Shown: piece by piece, positions 7,951 to 12,431 of the stretch
Position numbering within the stretch: position 1 is the stretch's first letter
Layout of the letters: the number at the start of each line of letters is the position of its first letter
Assembly: GCA_002394305.1 (NCBI GenBank)
Contig: DGTM01000035.1
Coordinates: 1-12,431 of the forward strand
DNA length: 12,431 nucleotides
Reading direction: 5' to 3'
From: Prevotellaceae bacterium UBA4336
Lineage (GTDB): Bacteria > Bacteroidota > Bacteroidia > Bacteroidales > Bacteroidaceae
Notes under the pieces: model-generated
Database searches by the model: none
What the model was told of the DNA's origin: nothing
Seen by the model: only the letters and a program-made list of their open reading frames with translations
Position numbers and translations under genes: made by a program

Positions 7951-7978
7951 TCAATGGTCAATATTCAATGTTCAATAA
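7951..7978 (+). repeat. 7-bp tandem repeat (TCAATNN x4) over the ispF start
   Basis: TCAAT occurs at 7951, 7958, 7965 and 7972, an exact 7-nt period for four copies with variable last two bases. The third copy contains the ispF ATG (7968-7970), so the first codons of ispF are repeat-derived. Confidence 0.8.
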
Positions 7979-8462
7979 AATAAGGGTAGGTTTTGGATAC
8001 GATGTCCACCAGCTTGTGGAGGGACGCGAGCTGTGGCTGGGCGGCATACGCTTCGAGCATCCGCTGGGACTGCTGGGGCATAGCGATGCCGACGTGCTCA
8101 TCCACGCCATCTGCGACGCCCTGCTCGGAGCCGCCAACATGCGCGACATCGGCTATCACTTCCCCGACACGAAGGAGGAGTTCCGCGGCATAGACAGCAA
8201 GATTCTGCTCCGCAAGACGGTGGAGCTCATTGCCACGAAGGGCTACCGGGTGGGCAACATCGATGCCACCATCTGTGCCGAACGCCCGAAGATGAAGGCC
8301 CGCATCCCCGAGATGCAGCAATGTCTGGCCGACATCATGGGCATCGACGCGGACGACGTCTCCGTCAAAGCCACCACCACCGAGAAGCTTGGCTTCACCG
8401 GACGCGAGGAGGGCATCTCGGCCTACGCAACGGTCCTCATCGAAAAAACGGCGCATCCATAA
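7968..8462 (+). CDS. ispF: 2-C-methyl-D-erythritol 2,4-cyclodiphosphate synthase IspF
   Basis: A 164-residue enzyme of the MEP isoprenoid pathway. It converts CDP-methylerythritol 2-phosphate to the 2,4-cyclodiphosphate with release of CMP and acts as a cytosolic trimer. Seen: RVGFGYDVHQL with zinc ligands Asp12 and His14, the third ligand His46 in GHSDADVLIHAI, then DIGYHFPDT, ICAERPKM and TTTEKLGFTGREEGI, all diagnostic for the family; spacing of the three ligands is as in E. coli (Asp8, His10, His42). Homologues usually begin MKIRVG or similar; here the start is MFNKIRVG because the ATG lies in a 7-bp tandem repeat. No other in-frame start lies before the conserved block. It is 55 bp after porV, probably in the same transcription unit; no functional link to secretion is implied. 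Confidence 0.96.
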   Translation: MFNKIRVGFGYDVHQLVEGRELWLGGIRFEHPLGLLGHSDADVLIHAICDALLGAANMRDIGYHFPDTKEEFRGIDSKILLRKTVELIATKGYRVGNIDATICAERPKMKARIPEMQQCLADIMGIDADDVSVKATTTEKLGFTGREEGISAYATVLIEKTAHP

Positions 8463-8522
8463 TTAGCGACAACCGCCTGCCAGACGAAGAAAAGTAGAAA
8501 AGAAGAACACACAAAAGACATT

Positions 8523-9371
8523 ATGAACCGGACATCTGCTTCCAACCATTCCTGCCCGCGCTCTGCGTGGCTGACCAACCCGCTGCGCACCGCCATCATC
8601 GTTGCCCTGACTGTCGTCCCTGTCTGCGGCCAGGCATTCCTCACATCATGCTCGAAAGAAAACAACTCCACAGAAATGACCGACGCACAGGACGCCGACA
8701 CCACTGCGACCGACACGAAGGTGCTGACGGAGTGGCAGGCGGGCAAGACCGTCAGCACAGCAGAAGTCGAGGCATTCGGCGGACTGGACAAGTGCTTCGC
8801 CGCCGAGCCGATACCCGACGGCGTATGGCAGCGCATGCAGGGCAAGACGTACAAGGAGAACCCCTACATCGGCCGCGACGACCTGCGGCACATTCGCGCC
8901 CTGCACTGGGACTACGACAAGCAGATGCACGTGGGCGAGATGATATGCAACAAGGCCATTGCCGACCGCGTGGCACACATCCTGCGACAGCTCTTCGACG
9001 CGAAGTACCCCATCCAGCGCATGCTGCTGCCCGACGTCTACGACGCTGACGACGAGACCCAGATGCGCGACAACAACTCGTCGTGCTTCTGCTACCGTGC
9101 CATCGCCGGCACGGCCAAGCTCTCGAAGCATGCACGCGGCCTGGCCATCGACATCAACACCCTCTACAATCCCTACTACAAGGACCGCGCCGACGGCACA
9201 CGCTTCATCCAGCCCGCCACCGCAGAGGAATACTGCGACCGCACGAAGACGTTCCCCTACAAGATTGACCACGAGGACCTCTGCTTCCGTCTCTTCACCG
9301 AAGCAGGCTTCGAATGGGGCGGCGACTGGACGTCGTGCAAGGACTTCCAGCACTTCGAGCTGATAGAATAA
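8523..9371 (+). CDS. M15-family peptidoglycan peptidase lipoprotein
   Basis: A 282-residue protein with a long N-terminal hydrophobic segment and a lipobox LTSC (Cys43), so probably lipid-anchored. A low-complexity Asp/Thr linker follows. The C-terminal half carries the zinc site of M15 (VanY/CwlK/Ply500-type) peptidases: His203 and Asp210 in SKHARGLAIDIN, the catalytic Asp274 and third ligand His277 in DFQHFEL. Spacings (H-x6-D and D-x2-H) match the family, which cleaves D,D- or L,D-peptide bonds in peptidoglycan. The conserved SKHxxGxAxD motif is intact, so an active enzyme is expected. It begins 60 bp after ispF with no promoter box or terminator seen, probably the last gene of the unit. 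Cysteines are frequent in the catalytic half (CFC near 191-193, plus several single ones); disulphides are possible. Exact cleavage specificity is unknown. Confidence 0.85.
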   Translation: MNRTSASNHSCPRSAWLTNPLRTAIIVALTVVPVCGQAFLTSCSKENNSTEMTDAQDADTTATDTKVLTEWQAGKTVSTAEVEAFGGLDKCFAAEPIPDGVWQRMQGKTYKENPYIGRDDLRHIRALHWDYDKQMHVGEMICNKAIADRVAHILRQLFDAKYPIQRMLLPDVYDADDETQMRDNNSSCFCYRAIAGTAKLSKHARGLAIDINTLYNPYYKDRADGTRFIQPATAEEYCDRTKTFPYKIDHEDLCFRLFTEAGFEWGGDWTSCKDFQHFELIE

Positions 9372-9398
9372 ACGGCAGCTCCGCCAGTCCGGCCCGGC

Positions 9399-9932
9399 CT
9401 ACCACACTAAGTTGTCTTTGTAAAAATAGGCCATCGACAGGCGGACGTGCATGTCATCGCCAGCGGCCTTGCAAAGCTGGTCGCTGCCGGCATCGTAATA
9501 CTGAAGCACTGTATGCAGCAGAAAGCGGCGGACCGTGTCGCTTACCCAAAAGGTGGAGTCTGGACGGAAGGACATCCGTTCGGCCTCGAAAGCGCTCGCC
9601 AGGCTATCGTCCTGACGGATGATGTCCAGCACTTCCTTCAGCTCCTGCAGGCTCGGGAACGGATAGCCGGCGTACAGCTTGCCGTCGATGAGGTTACTCT
9701 TGTCGTCCTTACAGAAAATTACCCCCCCCACTTTTATAATATGGTGCATGGGGACCTTGCCCATTGCCTTCACAAGTACGCCGCGCTGGGTGTTGGTTGC
9801 TTCGCGCACGCAGATGTACTTCGAGTTGACGATGCTGACATAGCCCGTCGACCCGCTCTGCTTAATCAGCTTTTCCTTCCAAGGGAGATACACCGTCTCG
9901 CCTTTCTTCCAATTGTAACCGTCTGTTGCCAT
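9399..9932 (-). CDS. hypothetical protein with an internal G8 tract
   Basis: A 177-residue protein I do not recognise. It begins MATDGYNWKKGETVYLPW, has no signal peptide or membrane segment, and is rich in aromatic residues. The C-terminal half (FPSLQELKEVL ... SFRPDSTFWVSDTV) faintly recalls the LPT.EEL ... YWSSTE pattern of DUF1566 / Fibrobacter-paralogue domains; that is a weak impression only. The ATG is firm because an in-frame TAA lies four codons upstream, in the A8 run before the start. Coding strand has eight consecutive G at 9722-9729 (Lys-Val-Gly-Gly-Val), a possible slippage site. It lies downstream of a structured ~260-nt leader region and converges with the M15 gene, the two stops being only about 27 bp apart. 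The frame is internally consistent and full length, so I take it as real. Confidence 0.7.
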   Translation of the reverse strand: MATDGYNWKKGETVYLPWKEKLIKQSGSTGYVSIVNSKYICVREATNTQRGVLVKAMGKVPMHHIIKVGGVIFCKDDKSNLIDGKLYAGYPFPSLQELKEVLDIIRQDDSLASAFEAERMSFRPDSTFWVSDTVRRFLLHTVLQYYDAGSDQLCKAAGDDMHVRLSMAYFYKDNLVW

Positions 9933-9962
9933 ATCTTTTTTTTACTTTTCTTTAATTCCTGT

Positions 9963-10000
9963 CGGACCTCTCTTTTATCTCTTTTCACCTTGACGGTCCG
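9963..10000. repeat. short inverted repeat upstream of the hypothetical gene
   Basis: CGGACC (9963-9968) and GGTCCG (9995-10000) are perfect complements around a 26-nt loop that is A/G-rich on the minus strand. It lies in the 80 nt between the large structured RNA and the start codon at 9932, so it may be a regulatory hairpin in the mRNA leader. The stem is short and chance is possible. Confidence 0.35.
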
Positions 10001-10012
10001 CCGTACATCTCT

Positions 10013-10197
10013 GTTATAAAGAAGGCGCAGACCTGCCATATATCCAGTCAGGCCTAGCACAGCCACTAATCTACTATGGTGAAGTCCGCGCCTGTAGCGC
10101 AGCTTCAACGTAGATTAGATGTAGCTCATGAATCCCTTCCGAGGTGCTAGTTCGACTGGACAGTTGAGCAATTGTATCATGCAGTCCCTTGGGAATG
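10013..10197 (-). ncRNA. structured RNA, free small RNA (6S-like shape) or long 5' leader
   Basis: The minus-strand RNA starting just after the promoter at 10203-10234 folds into nested helices. An outer helix pairs 10190-10179 with 10039-10022, with small bulges. Next are TCCAGTC (10160-10154) with GACTGGA (10049-10043), CTAGCAC (10150-10144) with GTGCTAG (10060-10054), CTAATCTAC (10118-10110) with GTAGATTAG (10074-10066), TGAAG with CTTCA, and GCGC with GCGC around a 5-nt loop. The 5' arm of the junction can form a side hairpin with a GGGA loop. A short U-rich stretch follows (UUCUUUAU). Length, closed ends and asymmetric bulges recall 6S RNA, but no sequence signature of a named family is recognised. 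It may instead be a cis-acting leader of the hypothetical gene at 9932. Confidence 0.5.
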
Positions 10198-10202
10198 CGG
10201 TG

Positions 10203-10234
10203 CAAAGGTACGTATTCTTTCTGTAAACGCCAAG
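10203..10234 (-). promoter_or_regulatory. promoter for the structured RNA / hypothetical gene
   Basis: On the minus strand, CTTG (10231-10234), a 20-nt spacer and TACCTTTG (10203-10210) match the Bacteroidetes promoter layout, with one mismatch in the -33 box. Expected start is near 10197, exactly at the 5' border of the self-complementary region. Confidence 0.6.
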
Positions 10235-10272
10235 GATTCAGCAGAAAAAAAACACGACAATCGGAAAAAACG

Positions 10273-11205
10273 TCAACCTTTGTGGATGTTTCTGGGGTGA
10301 TGCTCCAGGATTTCCTTGCGCAGGCGTGTCTTGTCGATGTGCGTGTAGATTTCGGTCGTGGCAATGTCCTCGTGGCCGAGCATGGCCTGTATGGCACGCA
10401 GGTTGGCGCCGCCCTCCAGCAGCTGGGTGGCGAAGCTGTGGCGGAACGTGTGCGGGCTGATGCTCTTGCGGATGCCTGCCTTGGCAGCGTATTCCTTGAT
10501 GTAGACGAAGAGGGTGATGCGGCTCAGGTGCCTGCCGCGCCGCAGCGAAACGAACACATAGTCCTCCTCGCCCGGCCGGATGTCGATGTCCTGCCGCACC
10601 ACGAACCAGTCGCGCAGGCGCCGGATGGCCGTGGCCCCGATGGGCACCAGCCGCTCCTTGCGCCCCTTGCCGTGCACACGGATGTAGCCTTCCTCCAGGT
10701 ATAGCTCGCTGATTTTCAGTCCGCACAGCTCGCTGATGCGCAGTCCGCAGCTGAAGAGCACCTCGATGATAGCCAGGTCGCGCACGCCGTCGGGCCGGCT
10801 CAAGTCGATGGCAGACTCTATCGCATCAATCTCCGGCAGGCTCAGCACCTCGGGCAGGTGCTTGCCTATCTTCGGACTCTCGAGCAGCTCCGTGGGGTCC
10901 GTCTCCACCTCCTTCTCGAGGGTCAGGAAGCGGTAGAACGAACGTACGCCGCTCAGGATGCGTGCCACCGAGCGCGGCTGTACACCCAGGTCGCGCAGCA
11001 CGGCAGCAAAGTGGTCCAGCTGTGCCAGGGTGACATGGCGGAAGTCAATGCCTTCGTCGGCATAATAGTTCAGCAGTTTCTGCAAATCCGCCAGGTAGGC
11101 ATTCAGCGTATTGGGCGTGTAGGAACGCTCCATGCGCAAGTATTGGAAGTAGCGGCGCAGGATGGCATTGCCGACGACGTTCGTGTTGCTCAGTTCGTAA
11201 TGCAT
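10273..11205 (-). CDS. xerD: site-specific tyrosine recombinase XerD
   Basis: A 310-residue tyrosine recombinase. Residues 10-95 form the SAM-like core-binding domain (YTPNTLNAYLADLQKLL); residues 115-300 form the catalytic domain. All six catalytic positions are visible: Arg156 (SCGLRISEL), Lys180 (HGKGRKE), His252 and Arg255 (SPHTFRHSFA), His278 (MLGHEDI), and nucleophile Tyr287 (TEIYTHID). This length and the SPHTLRHSFATHLLEGGAxLR-type block are typical of XerD, which with XerC resolves chromosome dimers at dif; Bacteroidetes often have more than one Xer-like enzyme, so XerC cannot be fully excluded. The start ATG precedes a short extension before the core-binding domain. T-rich runs follow the stop (around 10244-10270) and may end transcription, but no strong stem is seen. 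Its promoter overlaps the start of aroQ. Confidence 0.92.
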   Translation of the reverse strand: MHYELSNTNVVGNAILRRYFQYLRMERSYTPNTLNAYLADLQKLLNYYADEGIDFRHVTLAQLDHFAAVLRDLGVQPRSVARILSGVRSFYRFLTLEKEVETDPTELLESPKIGKHLPEVLSLPEIDAIESAIDLSRPDGVRDLAIIEVLFSCGLRISELCGLKISELYLEEGYIRVHGKGRKERLVPIGATAIRRLRDWFVVRQDIDIRPGEEDYVFVSLRRGRHLSRITLFVYIKEYAAKAGIRKSISPHTFRHSFATQLLEGGANLRAIQAMLGHEDIATTEIYTHIDKTRLRKEILEHHPRNIHKG

Positions 11206-11292
11206 AGTAACGAGTTGAGAGCCCGAAGGAAGAAAATCGCCAATTAAGGAAAAAATTCTTCACTCTTCGTGCTGCATTCATCATTTATTTTA

Positions 11293-11300
11293 TATCTTTG
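11293..11300 (+). promoter_or_regulatory. aroQ promoter -7 box
   Basis: TATCTTTG matches TAnnTTTG on the plus strand, about 45 bp before the aroQ ATG. The -33 partner is poor (TTCG at 11266-11269, spacer 23), so strength is uncertain. Confidence 0.45.
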
Positions 11301-11326
11301 TAGCGAAAACTAAAACTTTTCGACAA

Positions 11327-11357
11327 CAAAATTACAACAAAATCATGAGAATCCAAA
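11327..11357 (-). promoter_or_regulatory. xerD promoter overlapping the aroQ start
   Basis: On the minus strand TTTG (11354-11357), a 19-nt spacer and TAATTTTG (11327-11334) match the Bacteroidetes consensus. The -33 box lies inside the first codons of aroQ. The predicted start near 11320 gives a leader of about 115 nt before the xerD ATG. Confidence 0.5.
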
Positions 11358-11785
11358 TTATAAACGGCCCAAATCTTAATCTTTTGGGCGTCCGCGAGCC
11401 CGAGATCTACGGCAAACGCGCATGGGAAGACTACCTGAAAGAGCTGCGAGCTCGCTTCCCCAAGGTACGCATCGACTACTTCCAGAGCAACCTGGAGGGC
11501 GAAATCATCAACAAGATTCAGGAGGTGGGCTTCGACCGCGACGGCATCGTCATCAATGCAGGTGCCTACACTCACACCAGCATCGCCATCCTCGACGCCC
11601 TGAAGAGCGTGAGCACGCCTGCCGTCGAAGTGCACATCACCAACGTCTATCAGCGCGAAGTGTTCCGCCGCCGCTCCATCATCAGCCCGGGTTGTGTGGG
11701 CTTCATCGGCGGTTTCGGCCTGGAAAGCTACCGCCTGGCCATCGAGGCTCTCATCGACAAAGGTGCCTCTGCCAAGGCTGAATGA
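11345..11785 (+). CDS. aroQ: type II 3-dehydroquinate dehydratase
   Basis: A 146-residue class II dehydroquinase of the shikimate pathway. It performs the third step, trans-elimination of water from 3-dehydroquinate to 3-dehydroshikimate, as a dodecamer of flavodoxin-like subunits. Seen: NGPNLNLLGVREPEIYG with Arg17 and catalytic base Tyr22, FQSNLEGEIINKIQE, INAGAYTHTSIAILDAL (Asn71), and EVHITNVYQREVFRRRS with His97 and Arg108, then GFGLESYRLAIEAL. The full set of active-site residues is present and the length is normal. The usual H(L/I)SN.(H/Y)(A/Q)RE segment reads HITNVYQRE, as in other Bacteroidales. The start is the first ATG, about 40 nt after the predicted transcription start. The stop overlaps the methyltransferase start by ATGA, so translation is probably coupled. 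Confidence 0.96.
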   Translation: MRIQIINGPNLNLLGVREPEIYGKRAWEDYLKELRARFPKVRIDYFQSNLEGEIINKIQEVGFDRDGIVINAGAYTHTSIAILDALKSVSTPAVEVHITNVYQREVFRRRSIISPGCVGFIGGFGLESYRLAIEALIDKGASAKAE

Positions 11786-12408
11786 CGATTGACGAGTACA
11801 TCCTCGGCCACATCGATGCCGAGGGCGACTACCTGCACGCCCTGTGGCGCGACACACAGCTGCGCCTCTCCTACGGGCAGATGGCAAGCGGCCACCTGCA
11901 GGGACGCCTGCTGAAGATGCTCATCCACATGACAAAGCCGCTGAAGGTGCTGGAACTCGGCACCTACAGCGGCTATGCCACTTTGTGCATGGCAGAGGGG
12001 CTCCCCGACGGAGCCGAACTGCATACCTTCGAGATATTCGACGAGAACGAGGATTTCCTGCGCCAGTGGATAGGCGGAAGCCCCTTTGCCGACAGGATAC
12101 ACCTGCACATAGGCGATGCCCTGCAGCTCGTGCCGACGATGGGCATGCAGTGGGACTTTGCCTACATCGACGCGGACAAACGCGAGTATGTGGCCTACTA
12201 CGAGATGCTCCTGCCGCTCATGAAGCCCGGCGGCTACATTGTGGCCGACAACACGCTCTGGTACGGACGCGTCACCGAACAAGCCCGCGAGAGCGACCTG
12301 CAGACGCGCGGCGTACAGGCCTTCAACGACCTGGTTGCCGCCGACCCGCGCACCGAGAAGGTCATCCTCCCGCTGCGCGACGGCCTCACCATTATCCGAA
12401 TCAAATAA
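11782..12408 (+). CDS. class I SAM-dependent O-methyltransferase (COMT-like)
   Basis: A 208-residue methyltransferase of the family 3 / catechol-type O-methyltransferase group, which transfers methyl from S-adenosylmethionine to hydroxyl groups with a divalent metal. Seen: SAM motif I VLELGTYSGYATL (residues 56-68), the acidic end of strand beta-2 in HTFEIFDENE, IHLHIGDAL (about 106-113), and metal-binding DFAYIDADKREYVAYY (Asp130) with VADNTLWYGRV (Asp156, Asn157). Length is normal for bacterial members. The GTG/TTG alternatives are not needed, as the ATG overlaps the aroQ stop (ATGA), giving a two-gene operon. Its substrate is not known; the linkage to aroQ does not prove a shikimate role, as Bacteroidetes gene order is often conserved without pathway linkage. 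It ends 23 bp before the window edge; nothing further is seen there. Confidence 0.9.
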   Translation: MTIDEYILGHIDAEGDYLHALWRDTQLRLSYGQMASGHLQGRLLKMLIHMTKPLKVLELGTYSGYATLCMAEGLPDGAELHTFEIFDENEDFLRQWIGGSPFADRIHLHIGDALQLVPTMGMQWDFAYIDADKREYVAYYEMLLPLMKPGGYIVADNTLWYGRVTEQARESDLQTRGVQAFNDLVAADPRTEKVILPLRDGLTIIRIK

Positions 12409-12431
12409 GAGCCTAGGTCTTCCGAAATAAG

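Noticed and set aside
9866..10108. 80-codon basic minus-strand frame over the leader region
   Set aside because: It runs out of frame into the hypothetical gene, with Lys/Arg richness due to the A/G-rich leader.
10066..10118. attC- or dif-like recombination site near xerD
   Set aside because: The palindrome lacks the GTTRRRY/RYYYAAC boxes of attC and no Xer-type 28-bp dif arrangement is recognisable; the pairing extends over 175 nt instead.
10013..10197. Cobalamin, TPP, SAM, tmRNA, RNase P or SRP RNA identity
   Set aside because: None of the conserved core sequences of these RNAs that I know could be found in the interval.
10074..10397. Minus-strand frame containing IPKGLHDTIAQLSSRTS
   Set aside because: It overlaps the xerD 3' end out of frame, crosses the promoter and lies in the self-complementary RNA; the readable stretch is better explained by RNA structure.

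Overview
The window looks like a chromosomal segment from a Bacteroidales bacterium, probably a Prevotellaceae relative. Three things point there: a PorU-PorV pair of the Bacteroidetes-specific type IX secretion system (T9SS), Bacteroidetes-type promoters (TTTG, about 20 nt, TAnnTTTG), and core genes (ispF, xerD, aroQ) with typical Bacteroidales sequences. Species cannot be fixed. Most coding DNA is GC-rich; the first ~1.2 kb is clearly more AT-rich.

Left part (1-1934, minus strand): an AT-rich operon with a PD-(D/E)XK nuclease-superfamily gene cut by the window edge, preceded by a DEDDh 3'-5' exonuclease. The exonuclease start overlaps the end of a short, apparently broken reading frame that has its own promoter.

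Centre (2030-9371, plus strand): a probable five-gene transcription unit begins at a perfect Bacteroidetes promoter: a fumarylacetoacetase-family enzyme, porU, porV, ispF and a lipoprotein M15 (D,D-carboxypeptidase/endopeptidase-like) protein. PorU and PorV belong to the outer-membrane attachment complex that releases T9SS cargo and anchors it to A-LPS. The FAH enzyme and IspF are metabolic passengers; the M15 lipoprotein may act on peptidoglycan. The gaps hold repeats: a C-free purine tract before porU, and a palindrome plus a 7-bp tandem repeat that supplies the ispF start codon.

Right part, minus strand (9399-11357): xerD, then a ~340-bp gap, then an unrecognised 177-residue protein gene. 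The gap begins with a good promoter and then encodes an extensively self-complementary RNA of about 175-185 nt. It is either a free small RNA (6S-like in overall shape) or a long structured leader. This is the most interesting item in the window.

Right end, plus strand (11293-12408): aroQ (type II dehydroquinase) overlaps an O-methyltransferase gene by ATGA. The xerD and aroQ promoters face each other, so their initial transcripts should overlap.
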